A DNA stretch of 64,000 nt. Source: Vreelandella nigrificans (GTDB lineage Bacteria; Pseudomonadota; Gammaproteobacteria; Pseudomonadales; Halomonadaceae). Position 1 is the first letter of the stretch. Each line of letters starts with the position of its first letter. The translations under genes were made by a program, and so were the position numbers. Below, piece after piece: positions 35,557-43,977 of this stretch. The stretch is from assembly GCF_002374315.1 (NCBI RefSeq), contig NZ_NWUX01000008.1:1-64000 (forward strand). Reading direction: 5' to 3'. The notes below the pieces were generated by a model. It had not been told where the DNA came from, did not search any database, and was given only the letters and a program-made list of their open reading frames with translations.

Positions 35557-36804
35557 CTACGAATAAGACGTTGGCACTGGATACTGATCCAGCAGTGCCC
35601 ACCGACCTAGATCGCGTATTTTATAATCCACCGGATCATGGAGTGTATGGGTGCGTGCATTGCGCCAAAAACGATCCAGCCCCAAAGGCCGTGCAGTCGC
35701 TCTCGCACCTGCAATATCAAACAACCGGCTGCTAGCATCCAACGCCGCTTGGTGTGCCACGACTTTCGCCTCTGCAATGGCAATTGCAGCCTCACCCCGG
35801 TTTTCAGCACTAATAGCGGTACGTTTCACAAAGTGGCGCTGGGCTATATCGCCTGCTATATCGGCCAATACTTGAGCGCTACGCAGCTTTACCCACAGCT
35901 CACCAAAGTGGCGCTGAAGGTAGGGGTCATCTTGCGCTTGAGCTGCTTCAGAGGCTAACCAGGGTCGCCCCTGCTCAAGCGTAAAGCGCTTTGCTTCCTC
36001 AAAGGCTCCTTCGGCAATGCCGACGTATAGATTGACTAACACTAACTGGGCTAAACAGGCGCGAAACTGAGCCGACGGGGACCACGTAAAACCAGGCGGT
36101 AGCAGCACTTCGCTCTCTAGTACCTCCACCTGCTCAAAACTCACGGTACCGCTATCGGTTTGCCGCTGACCGATAGCGTCCCAATCATCATGTACGGTAA
36201 TGCCAGGACGATGAGTGGGCACCGCCGCAATCACTAGGCTTTGGGTAGGCTCATGCCACGCCGAGACGGTCAAATAGTCTGACCCTCTTGCCCCTGAGCA
36301 GAACCCCTTCTTGCCTTGCAGGATAAAGCCACCATTACCGCGCTCGGTAGCGACGGTGCGCTTATCCAACGGGTTAAGGGTATTGCCCCAGAAAAGATGT
36401 TCTTGAGCGGTGGCGGTTAACAGTCGCTGCTGCTGGTGTTGATTGCCGTAAAGCAATACTGACCCCACCTGCAGATGATGAAAAGCAAACACATGAGCAA
36501 GCGCTGAATCCACCCTGGCTAAGCGTCTGACCACGTGATAAACAAGTGACCATGGTTGCCCCTGACCGCCATACTCAGTGGGTACAGCCAGCGTCAACAA
36601 GCCGCTATCCCGAATCAGCTCGCGCTCAAAAGAGGCATGCCCACCCAGGCGATCACGCTCAACGGCACTTTCGGCTAGGCGCGCTGCCAACTGATCAGTA
36701 ATGGCCAGCCAATGCTGCTGATCATTGCTCGATAGAATGTCTCGCGTGGGATCCACTGCTCTCAATCGTTCAGACTGATCTGGGTAGGCATTTGCAATGC
36801 TCAT
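35557..36804 (-). CDS. sfnB: SfnB-family flavin monooxygenase
   Basis: Protein of 415 residues, acyl-CoA dehydrogenase fold. SfnB-like segments: LLTLAVPTEYGGQGQPWSLVYHVVRRLARVDSALAHVFAFHHLQ, GKKGFCSGARGSDYLTVSAW, VHDDWDAIGQRQTDSGTVSFEQV and the C-terminal FWRNARTHTLHDPVDYKIRDLGRWAL. GGAGAG precedes the ATG. Lies between ssuA and cysE in a sulfonate operon; SfnB proteins are known from dimethyl sulfone use in Pseudomonas. Of the four RNARTHTLHDP/SfnB-like copies this one differs most at the FHHLQ segment, close to typical SfnB. Confidence 0.86.
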   Translation of the reverse strand: MSIANAYPDQSERLRAVDPTRDILSSNDQQHWLAITDQLAARLAESAVERDRLGGHASFERELIRDSGLLTLAVPTEYGGQGQPWSLVYHVVRRLARVDSALAHVFAFHHLQVGSVLLYGNQHQQQRLLTATAQEHLFWGNTLNPLDKRTVATERGNGGFILQGKKGFCSGARGSDYLTVSAWHEPTQSLVIAAVPTHRPGITVHDDWDAIGQRQTDSGTVSFEQVEVLESEVLLPPGFTWSPSAQFRACLAQLVLVNLYVGIAEGAFEEAKRFTLEQGRPWLASEAAQAQDDPYLQRHFGELWVKLRSAQVLADIAGDIAQRHFVKRTAISAENRGEAAIAIAEAKVVAHQAALDASSRLFDIAGARATARPLGLDRFWRNARTHTLHDPVDYKIRDLGRWALLDQYPVPTSYS

Positions 36805-36922
36805 GCGGCCACTCTCCTCAATGGATTAATGCAAAAACCAGAAAAAAGAACCATCAAACGGTAAAACACAGGCCCAGGCACATTGAGGCTCAATCTCGTT
36901 TAGCGGGTAAGGATACGGTGTA

Positions 36923-37876
36923 TTATTCATCGCTAGGCCGCCATACCACAGAAGGGATATCCAGCTCGCGTGGAATCAGCTCCAGTTCAAAGAAGGTATC
37001 AGCGATATCTTGTTGCTGGGCAATCACTTCGTCAGAAAGATATTGAGCACCGTAGCTTGCGCGATTCGCGGCCACATACACCACGTCCGGATCAAGGCCG
37101 ATGGAAGGGGCTAGCAGCTCAGCCACTTTACGCAGGTTATCAGCTGCCCAGCTATCCAGCTCCTGTAGCTCTTGTATGATCTCTTCAACAACATGCGGGT
37201 ACTGCTCCGCCAATGGCCCCGCCGCAATATAAAACTCATGGTTACTAACTAAATCGGTACCGTCCGTCAGAATGCGTGCACCTAGTGCATCTTCGGCAGC
37301 AGCCAAGTAGGGTTCCCAAATGACCCAGGCATCGACGCTGCCTCGCTCAAATGCTGCGCGCGCATCCGAAGGGGGTAAAAAGGCGGTGCGAATATCGTGG
37401 ATCGATAGCCCGGCATCCTGTAGCGCACGTACCAACAGGTAATGGACATTAGAACCACGGTTTAGCGCAACGCGCTTGCCTTCCAGCTCGGCAACGCTTT
37501 GGATGGGCGAGTCTTCTTGCACAAGAATCGCTTCTGCTTGAGGCGCTGGCGGCTGGTGGGCCACATAAACAAGATCCGCCCCGGCAGCTTGGGCAAAGAC
37601 CGGCGGTGTTTCACCTACCGTGCCAAAATCAATGCTGCCTACATTAAGGGCTTCCAGCATTTGCGGGCCAGCAGGAAACTCCGTCCAGGTGACATTGATA
37701 TTGCGATCAGCGAATCGCTCCTCCAGTGCCTGACGCTCTTTAAGCAGTACCAAGGTGCCGTACTTTTGAAAGCCAATACGCAAGGTTTCAGGGTCATCGG
37801 CTGCCAATAACGAGTGAGGCAATAAGACCAAGACTCCCGACAGTACGGCGGCAGATAAGGCTGATTGTTTGATCAT
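36923..37876 (-). CDS. ssuA: Sulfonate-binding protein SsuA (operon with ssuDE)
   Basis: Periplasmic binding protein of 317 residues, signal peptide about 1-26 (LLPHSLLAADDPE). Canonical SsuA segments: [80 protein letters not shown] and DAWVIWEPYLAAAEDALGARIL. Start is uncertain: ATG at 37876 or 37888, neither with a strong site. Follows ssuE by about 20 bases. No ssuBC is in this operon, so it must use a transporter encoded elsewhere (18853-20450 or 48267-49870). Confidence 0.9.
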   Translation of the reverse strand: MIKQSALSAAVLSGVLVLLPHSLLAADDPETLRIGFQKYGTLVLLKERQALEERFADRNINVTWTEFPAGPQMLEALNVGSIDFGTVGETPPVFAQAAGADLVYVAHQPPAPQAEAILVQEDSPIQSVAELEGKRVALNRGSNVHYLLVRALQDAGLSIHDIRTAFLPPSDARAAFERGSVDAWVIWEPYLAAAEDALGARILTDGTDLVSNHEFYIAAGPLAEQYPHVVEEIIQELQELDSWAADNLRKVAELLAPSIGLDPDVVYVAANRASYGAQYLSDEVIAQQQDIADTFFELELIPRELDIPSVVWRPSDE

Positions 37877-37897
37877 AAAAGAGCCCATCAAAGAAAA

Positions 37898-38473
37898 TTA
37901 AGCGTAGGCAACAGAGCGCTGGTAGGCACTCGCTGATGCGGAACTCTGACTGGGGAGCGTTTCAATCAGCTCTTCAAGGGAGCGACTGATTCGAGCGCTT
38001 GCCTCCTCCCCCACCTGGTAGCGCTTTTCGCCATCAAGGGTGAGCTGTTTTGCGTTGACGTAGACACCGCCCAATACATTGCTGGCCCCTAACGCAGACA
38101 ACACCGGCTTTAACGCGTAATCGATCACCAGTAGATGGCTGTCAGAGCCGCCATTGGCAAGCGGCAGTACCACTTTGCCTTTCAGCCCACGCTCAGGTAT
38201 TAAATCCAGCAGCAGTTTAAGCGCCCCTGAAAAGGAGGCCTGGTAAACGGGCGTTGCCAACACCACCGCATCTGCCTTGGCAATTGCCTCTCGGTAGCGA
38301 ACAATTTGAGGTGCGTTAAAATCGGCGAAAAATACTTCATTACCGTCAAATTCATTGACGTTGAATACGTCTGTTTCGATTCCCTGTTCCTGTAGCTCCT
38401 TATTGATAAAGTCGATTAAAGCTGAGGTACGTGACAAGCTTCCAGGGCTTCCTGCAATTAATACAACGCTCAT
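37898..38473 (-). CDS. ssuE: NAD(P)H-dependent FMN reductase SsuE
   Basis: Supplies reduced FMN to SsuD and probably to the other flavin monooxygenases in the window. 191 residues, flavodoxin-like fold with VLIAGSPGSLSRTSALIDF phosphate loop, ATPVYQASFSGALKLLLDLIPERGLKGKVVLPLANGG and PVLSALGASNVLGGVYVN, typical of SsuE/MsuE. AAGGAG sits 7 bases before the ATG at 38473. It is the only recognised flavin reductase here, although at least four LLM monooxygenases and five acyl-CoA-dehydrogenase-like proteins are encoded. Confidence 0.93.
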   Translation of the reverse strand: MSVVLIAGSPGSLSRTSALIDFINKELQEQGIETDVFNVNEFDGNEVFFADFNAPQIVRYREAIAKADAVVLATPVYQASFSGALKLLLDLIPERGLKGKVVLPLANGGSDSHLLVIDYALKPVLSALGASNVLGGVYVNAKQLTLDGEKRYQVGEEASARISRSLEELIETLPSQSSASASAYQRSVAYA

Positions 38474-38526
38474 AACAAACTCCTTAAGCACCAAATAGTT
38501 AAGATATCAGGGGTAGAAAAAATGAT

Positions 38527-39663
38527 TTACGAGGCTGAGGCTTGACGGGATTGCGTCGCACGCGCGTCAAACGCACCCCCAGTAAATACGCCCTCTTCTG
38601 TCACCGCCTGTTTGCCAGGCAGCAAAGGGAAGATGAGTTCAGCGAAGCGGATCGCCTCTTCAAGATGCGGATACCCCGAAAGCACAAACGTATCCACCCC
38701 CAAATCCGCGTACTCCTGCAAACGCTGGGCCACGGTTTCCGGGTCACCCACCAGTGCCGTTCCTGCACCGCCTCTGACCAGCCCGACACCCGCCCAAAGA
38801 TCAGGGCTAATCTCAAGCTTGTCGCGTCTTCCACCGTGCAGTTCCGCCATACGCCGCTGCCCCACAGAGTCCATGCGCGAAAAATTTTCCTGGGCTTTTT
38901 GAATCGTTTCGTCATCCAGGTTGGCAATCAGCTTGTCTGCCGCCTGCCAGGCCTCTTCGCGGGTTTCTCTGACAATCACATGGAGGCGCACGCCAACTTT
39001 CACTTCGCGCCCATACTTGGCCGCTTCTGCGCGCACATCGGCAATCTTTTCAGCAACAGCGGCAGGCGGCTCACCCCAGGTGAGGTAGGCATCAACATGC
39101 TTAGCGGCTAATTGATGGGCAGCGGGAGAAGAGCCGCCAAAGTAAAGCGGCGGATAAGGCTTCTGGACAGGATCAAAGAAATTCTTGGCACCCTCAATCT
39201 GAAAGTGCTTGCCCTGATGATCAACACTTTCACCTTCCAGCAGCCGTTTCCAAACCGTTAGAAATTCATCAGCCACTTCGTAGCGTTCGTCATGGGTCAA
39301 ATGAACCCCTTCGGCCGCCAGTTCAGCGGCATCGCCGCCCGGCACAACATTGAGCAATAGCCTGCCTTTTAGCGCCTGATCCAGCGTTGCCGCCTGGCGA
39401 GCGGATGCGGTAGGGCCTGAAATAGAGGTGCGCAACGCCACCAATAACTTAATCCGCTGAGTGACGGGCACTAAACTTGAAGCCACTACCCAAGGGTCTA
39501 GGCAGCTGGACCCAGTGGGAACGAGCAAACCGTCATAACCATGGTGTTCAGCGGCAACCGCTATTTGCTGTAAATAAGCGTTGCTGGGTGGCCGTCCACT
39601 ACCTTTACCCAAATAACGCGTATCGCCAGACGTAGGCAGGAACCAGAAAATATCTAAACTCAT
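38527..39663 (-). CDS. ssuD: Alkanesulfonate monooxygenase SsuD, second copy
   Basis: FMNH2-dependent sulfonate monooxygenase of 378 residues, normal for SsuD. Motifs: [122 protein letters not shown]. The ATG at 39663 is used because the protein then starts like SsuD; AGGATGAAG is upstream. First gene of ssuD-ssuE-ssuA-sfnB-cysE. Compared with the copy at 21503 the substrate-side loop reads RTSISGP instead of RPGLQSP, so sulfonate preference may differ. Confidence 0.94.
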   Translation of the reverse strand: MSLDIFWFLPTSGDTRYLGKGSGRPPSNAYLQQIAVAAEHHGYDGLLVPTGSSCLDPWVVASSLVPVTQRIKLLVALRTSISGPTASARQAATLDQALKGRLLLNVVPGGDAAELAAEGVHLTHDERYEVADEFLTVWKRLLEGESVDHQGKHFQIEGAKNFFDPVQKPYPPLYFGGSSPAAHQLAAKHVDAYLTWGEPPAAVAEKIADVRAEAAKYGREVKVGVRLHVIVRETREEAWQAADKLIANLDDETIQKAQENFSRMDSVGQRRMAELHGGRRDKLEISPDLWAGVGLVRGGAGTALVGDPETVAQRLQEYADLGVDTFVLSGYPHLEEAIRFAELIFPLLPGKQAVTEEGVFTGGAFDARATQSRQASAS

Positions 39664-39892
39664 CGCGTCTTCATCCTGTAAGTAAACCTGTAAACAGGCT
39701 GCAAAGGGCATTAAGCATTGATTACCAACAGCATAAAGACATGGATAAAACCTAAACAAATCACTTTATGAGATATCTATTTCAGCATGAGGCAAGAAAA
39801 TCTAATGCCATAAAACTGATGACTACTTCTGTTTAAATTATTTAGCTTCCCGGCCCACTCAAGATATATAGTTTTTACTTATATTGACTAGG

Positions 39893-40897
39893 ATGAACAA
39901 CGAGATGCAACGCCTGAATAGCCGGTTCTCCTCATCACTGAATGCACGATGTTATGGATTAGATGCCTCCTTAAACCTTAGCCCTTCGAAGCCAGGTTAT
40001 CCAAAGCCAAGCCATCTAAAATCAGGCCTCGCAAGCCCGGGCAGTCATCACATTACTCAACTGCGACACTGGGCCAGCAGCACCCCTCTTTCGACGGCAT
40101 TATGGCAGCCCAACCATGGTCAATGGCGACGCTGGCGATGGATCGACCTACTACGGGAAGCAGAAAACCTCGCCGCCAATATGCGTCATCATGGCTTAGC
40201 GACCAACGCCCGTATCGGCTTTTGCGGTACGCTCAACGCTGATTTACTCTTTGCGATGTTGGCGGCTTATATTAGCCATTGCAGGCCGGTGTTGATTGAC
40301 AGCGAGTTATTAAACGAGCCGGCAAACTTCTTAGCAGCTTGCCATCAGCAACAGCTCTTATATGTCGTTACTACGCGCCCCGTTTCACCTTTCAACACGC
40401 CTCCACCTAACGTTACCAGCAGTTGCTTGTTGTCTAGAAAAAACACCTTTGAGGCGTTTAGCCAGCTACCGCTCGCTTTAGCCAGTCCAACTATCTGTCA
40501 CAAAGCACCAAGCCGTGTAGCACTATGCCTACTTGCACCACGCGGCTTCTGGGCTGAAGAAGGCACCGAGCGCCCTAATAGCGTAGAACACACCCTGAGT
40601 CACTGGCTCACCTCAGGCGAGGCACTCGTGCTACCTGAAAACAGACATACGGTGATTAAAGATCGCCAGGCCGCCTTGATAACGAGCATCATCGGCTCCC
40701 CTAGCCTGCGACAGCATATCTATTCACAAAATCAGCAATACTTCACCTCGCTTCCACCTAAACAGCAAGCGCTCTACCGCTGGAGTAGCCAACAGGATGC
40801 ACCCGCTCTCACTAACGCCGCCAAGAAAGTTATCAGTCGCTTGATGGGCTGGAACTACTTACAGCATTTGGAAAGACAGCTCACCTCACCCTACTAG
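39893..40897 (+). CDS. Orphan ANL-like (AMP-binding) N-terminal domain protein
   Basis: Protein of about 334 residues resembling the N-terminal half of acyl-CoA synthetase/AMP-binding enzymes: TALWQPNHGQWRRWRWIDLLREAENLAANMRHHGLATNARIGFCGTLNADLLFAMLAAYISHCRPVLID matches the family order up to the cofactor-free Rossmann-like region. The P-loop of the family (Ser/Thr/Gly-rich followed by Pro-Lys) is absent; the place holds LLAPRGFWAEEGTERPN. The C-terminal lid domain is also missing. So it is probably not an active ligase: a degenerate or repurposed protein. Start between 39884 (TTG) and 39905 is uncertain. It stands alone between divergent and downstream operons. Confidence 0.6.
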   Translation: MNNEMQRLNSRFSSSLNARCYGLDASLNLSPSKPGYPKPSHLKSGLASPGSHHITQLRHWASSTPLSTALWQPNHGQWRRWRWIDLLREAENLAANMRHHGLATNARIGFCGTLNADLLFAMLAAYISHCRPVLIDSELLNEPANFLAACHQQQLLYVVTTRPVSPFNTPPPNVTSSCLLSRKNTFEAFSQLPLALASPTICHKAPSRVALCLLAPRGFWAEEGTERPNSVEHTLSHWLTSGEALVLPENRHTVIKDRQAALITSIIGSPSLRQHIYSQNQQYFTSLPPKQQALYRWSSQQDAPALTNAAKKVISRLMGWNYLQHLERQLTSPY

Positions 40898-40925
40898 TAA
40901 AAAACAAAAGCATTACGCATAAAAA

Positions 40926-40959
40926 AACCGCCTAACTGGCATCAGCCACTTAAGCGGTT
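40926..40959. terminator. Bidirectional terminator after the ANL-like gene
   Basis: AACCGC (40926-40931) pairs with GCGGTT (40954-40959), with inner TAA/TTA and GGC/GCC pairs, flanked by an A-run before and an A-rich run after. It lies 29 bases after the stop of the ANL-like gene. Confidence 0.7.
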
Positions 40960-41222
40960 AAAAGGTACACTCCACTGGGACACTACACACTTCAACCTTA
41001 CTTTACCGCTAGAGTTTTTAAAAATCTTTATTGCGTATATCTATTTTAACAATCATCTTAAAATCCTACTAAACTACTCACTAGCAACCACAACAAGATT
41101 CACCGCGCGTATCATTAAAAATGATTTACTAATCATGATTTATAAAGTTTTCATAACTATTTTTACACGTTGGCACAGTAATTTATGGTCTGCCATTACT
41201 GACCACTCTTGAGTAGACCATT
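40960..41222 (+). promoter_or_regulatory. Long AT-rich upstream region of metQ with two palindromes
   Basis: The 325-base gap before metQ holds the terminator above and then an AT-rich region. Two palindromes stand close together: ATCATTAAAAATGAT (41111-41125) and AATCATGATT (41131-41140). The first resembles the putative LysR element at 12402-12415 (TTATCATTAAAATG). They are likely operator sites for the metQNI operon. No coding frame of note is seen. Confidence 0.4.
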
Positions 41223-42089
41223 ATGCGAACACACTCCCTCACTGGCCCCCTCTCTTTTAGCCGAGCCAAAAAGTATTGGCTGACCAGCCTGCTCTTTCCC
41301 TTAGCCGCTGCCTCACAGGTAAACGCTGACGATGTCAGGATTGGCGTTGTCTCAAATGGGCTGATTGTCGATTCAGTCTATGTCGCCGCAGATTTGGCTA
41401 AAGAGCAAGGTATCAATGTTGAAGTGGTTGAGTTTAGCGACTGGGTGCTTCCTAATACCGCCGTGCTAAACAAAGACATTGATATCAACTACTTTCAGCA
41501 TGAGCCTTTTCTGACCAATGCCGAGGAGGAGCGTGGCTTCGATTTAACCCCACTCGCCTATGGGGTTGAGGGTTTAATGGGCATTTACTCAAAGGACTTT
41601 GAAAAAGCAGAAGACATCCCTGCAGGCAGTACCATTGCGGTAGCCGATGACCCCGTTAACCAAGGTCGAGGGTTAATGCTTTTAGAGCAAGCTGGATTAA
41701 TCACTTTGCCTGAAGGCATTGGCTACCATGCCAGCCTTTACGATATTGAAGACAACCCGTTGGATCTCTCTTTTGTAGAGCTACCAGGGCCACAGCTACC
41801 CCGTGCGTTTGAAGATGTCGCCGCTATTCTTAGCTACCCGCATTACATCAAATCTTCCGGCGTGACGGATCCTGCAGATGCACTGCTATTCCATATTGAT
41901 GACACCCACACTTTTGCACTGCGCTTCGTTGTGCATCCTGATAATGAAGATGCTCCCGCTATTCATCAGTTCATTTCAATCTACCATCAGGCACCTGAAG
42001 TAAAGGCCTCTCTTGAAGAAGCCTTCGGTGATAGCTCGCTATATCAATTGGCATGGGAAGACTTTCCTCCCCTGGAGCTGAGTGAATGA
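41223..42089 (+). CDS. metQ: MetQ-type binding protein of the metQNI importer
   Basis: Periplasmic methionine-type binding protein of 288 residues; a long signal region to about residue 36 (ASQVNADD) without lipobox Cys. Motifs VVEFSDWVLPNTAVLNKDIDINYFQHEPFLTNAEEERGFDL and GSTIAVADDPVNQGRGLMLLEQAGLI. It directly precedes metN with an ATGA overlap, so this is the cognate binding protein of MetNI. Related to the two solo MetQ-like proteins at 23682 and 28371. Ligand may be methionine or an organosulfur analogue. Confidence 0.9.
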   Translation: MRTHSLTGPLSFSRAKKYWLTSLLFPLAAASQVNADDVRIGVVSNGLIVDSVYVAADLAKEQGINVEVVEFSDWVLPNTAVLNKDIDINYFQHEPFLTNAEEERGFDLTPLAYGVEGLMGIYSKDFEKAEDIPAGSTIAVADDPVNQGRGLMLLEQAGLITLPEGIGYHASLYDIEDNPLDLSFVELPGPQLPRAFEDVAAILSYPHYIKSSGVTDPADALLFHIDDTHTFALRFVVHPDNEDAPAIHQFISIYHQAPEVKASLEEAFGDSSLYQLAWEDFPPLELSE

Positions 42090-43219
42090 ATATTGCCGTT
42101 GCCCCCTATCGTAAGGCAGCCCCTTCGGGGGCTGCTGATAGCCAAAAAACATCCCCCACTAACCCTCTGCACCTGCGACTTGAAGGTGTCGGTAAAACCT
42201 ATGTATCTGGTCAGCGACGAGTAGAGGCGCTTAAAGATATAAATTTGGATATCTACCAAGGAGAGATCTTCGGCATTATCGGGAGGAGTGGTGCGGGAAA
42301 ATCGAGCCTGATACGCACGCTGAATCGCCTTGAGGATGTCACTACCGGAAAAGTGTTGATTAATGACGTCGATATCCAGTCACTGGATACAAATGGCCTC
42401 GTTAAACTACGCCGCCGAATTGGGATGATTTTTCAACACTTTAATCTACTCTCATCAGCGACCGTATTTGAGAATCTAGCACTTCCGCTGAAAGCCGCGG
42501 GTATTCGAGATAAGCAGCGCATCCGGCAACGGGCACAAGAGCTTCTGCGCCTAGTAGGGCTCGAGGGAAAAGAAGATGTTTACCCCTCTCGCCTTTCAGG
42601 CGGACAAAAACAGCGCGTTGGCATTGCCCGTGCGCTGATGCTAGACCCAGAAATTCTGCTATGCGACGAAGCGACCTCGGCACTCGACCCTGAAACGACG
42701 CAATCCATTTTGAGCCTGATCAAAGAGATCAATAAAACGCTAAAATTGACCGTCGTGCTGATTACTCACGAGATGTCAGTGATTAGTCAAATATGTGACC
42801 GTGTGGCGGTACTTGAGGACGGCGCGTTGGCTGAACTGGGGCCTGTTTGGCGAGTGTTCGGTCGCCCTGAACACGAAGCTACCCAGGCGTTACTGGCGCC
42901 ATTAAAACCTAAAATATCCGACGACATTGCTCAGGCGATATCTGCCACACCCGCGGATAACACTTCCAGAGCGATTGTTAAGTTTTTTTTCGATGGAACC
43001 GCAGCCACATACCTACCCCTGGGAATACTCAGTCAGCGCTTAGGTGGTGATCTCAGACTACTGCAGAGTGGCATTGGTCGGCTTCAAGGTCACCCACAAG
43101 GCGAGCTGCTTGTCAGCCTGCCCTATCAGCAACACGAGCTAGCCCAACGTCTCGAAACTATTAATGACCTTGTCTCAACCGTGGAGGTACTCGGCTATGC
43201 TGTCCCAGCGAATGCTTGA
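42086..43219 (+). CDS. metN: Methionine importer ATPase MetN
   Basis: ATPase of 377 residues, about 35 longer than E. coli MetN because of an N-terminal polar leader (30 residues). Walker A GRSGAGKS, Q-loop MIFQHFNLLSSATVFENL, signature LSGGQKQR, Walker B ILLCDEATSALDPETTQS and H-loop LITHEMSVISQICD are intact. The C-terminal NIL/ACT-like domain (about residues 285-375, AIVKFFFDGTAATYLPLGILSQRLGGDLRLLQSGIGRLQG) binds methionine and inhibits transport in the family. Overlaps metQ (4 bases) and metI. Confidence 0.95.
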   Translation: MNIAVAPYRKAAPSGAADSQKTSPTNPLHLRLEGVGKTYVSGQRRVEALKDINLDIYQGEIFGIIGRSGAGKSSLIRTLNRLEDVTTGKVLINDVDIQSLDTNGLVKLRRRIGMIFQHFNLLSSATVFENLALPLKAAGIRDKQRIRQRAQELLRLVGLEGKEDVYPSRLSGGQKQRVGIARALMLDPEILLCDEATSALDPETTQSILSLIKEINKTLKLTVVLITHEMSVISQICDRVAVLEDGALAELGPVWRVFGRPEHEATQALLAPLKPKISDDIAQAISATPADNTSRAIVKFFFDGTAATYLPLGILSQRLGGDLRLLQSGIGRLQGHPQGELLVSLPYQQHELAQRLETINDLVSTVEVLGYAVPANA

Positions 43220-43853
43220 TGCACTTTGGCAAGCCTTTCTCGATACGCTTTATATGGTGGGTGTATCAGCGGCGATTGTATGGTTTGTTGGTATTCCACT
43301 GGCCATTATTTTGGTGACCACGGCCAAAGGCCAAATTTTTGAAGCGCCGTTGGTTAACAGGGTGCTTGGCAGTATCGTCAACGGCTTCCGCGCCACACCC
43401 TTTATTATTTTGCTGGTGGCGTTGATCCCACTTACCCGCTTGATTACCGGGACAACCATTGGCGTTTGGGCAGCCGTTGTGCCTATTACTGTGAGCGCGA
43501 CGCCCTTCTTTGCGCGCATCGCCGAGGTGAGTTTGCGAGAAGTCAGCTCAGGGGTGATTGAGGCTGCCCAGGCGATGGGTTGCCAAAAGCGCCATATCAT
43601 ATTCAACGTTCTTCTGCCTGAGGCATTACCAGGGATTATCGGCGGCTTCACCATCACGCTTGTGGCCATGATCTCTGCCTCTGCCATGGCAGGTGCCATT
43701 GGTGCAGGCGGGTTAGGCGACCTAGCGATTCGTTACGGCTACCAGCGTTACGACACCACCGTGATGCTTGCTGTTATTGCCATTCTTATCGCTATTGTTG
43801 CCATCATCCAGTATGCCGGGGATCGCTATGTTTACCTTTTAAAGAATAGGTAG
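43197..43853 (+). CDS. metI: Methionine importer permease MetI
   Basis: Membrane permease of 218 residues, five or six membrane segments, normal MetI length. Key segments: VNGFRATPFIILLVALIPLTRLITGTTIG, the EAA loop EVSSGVIEAAQAMGCQKRHIIFNVLLPEALPGIIGGFTITL, and AGAIGAGGLGDLAIRYGYQRYDT. The ATG at 43197 lies inside the 3' end of metN and follows GGAGG by 9 bases; a second ATG at 43212 is possible. Completes MetNIQ. Confidence 0.95.
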   Translation: MLSQRMLDALWQAFLDTLYMVGVSAAIVWFVGIPLAIILVTTAKGQIFEAPLVNRVLGSIVNGFRATPFIILLVALIPLTRLITGTTIGVWAAVVPITVSATPFFARIAEVSLREVSSGVIEAAQAMGCQKRHIIFNVLLPEALPGIIGGFTITLVAMISASAMAGAIGAGGLGDLAIRYGYQRYDTTVMLAVIAILIAIVAIIQYAGDRYVYLLKNR

Positions 43854-43887
43854 GCCAATACTTCTTACTCTTAATTAAGCTAGGCAC

Positions 43888-43917
43888 CCAACCCATTTAG
43901 AAAATGGTATTGGGTAA
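43888..43917 (+). terminator. Hairpin after metI
   Basis: ACCCAA (43888-43893) pairs with TTGGGT (43912-43917), with CCATTT and AAATGG inside. It sits 34 bases after metI and has no T-run, so it may reduce rather than stop read-through into the oxygenase gene. Confidence 0.4.
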
Positions 43918-43937
43918 AGAGCATGGCTTCACCATGG

Positions 43938-43959
43938 CGCTGGAGCAGGATCTCCAGCG
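43938..43959 (+). promoter_or_regulatory. Second hairpin just before the oxygenase gene
   Basis: A perfect eight-base-pair stem (43938-43945 with 43952-43959) lies 19 bases before the start at 43978, immediately before the GAGG ribosome site. May tune expression of the oxygenase relative to MetQNI. Confidence 0.35.
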
Positions 43960-43977
43960 TATTACTTACGAGGAAAC

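Noticed and set aside
38542..39111. 189-aa antisense frame within ssuD
   Set aside because: Lies fully within the canonical SsuD gene and its translation is unlike any protein family.
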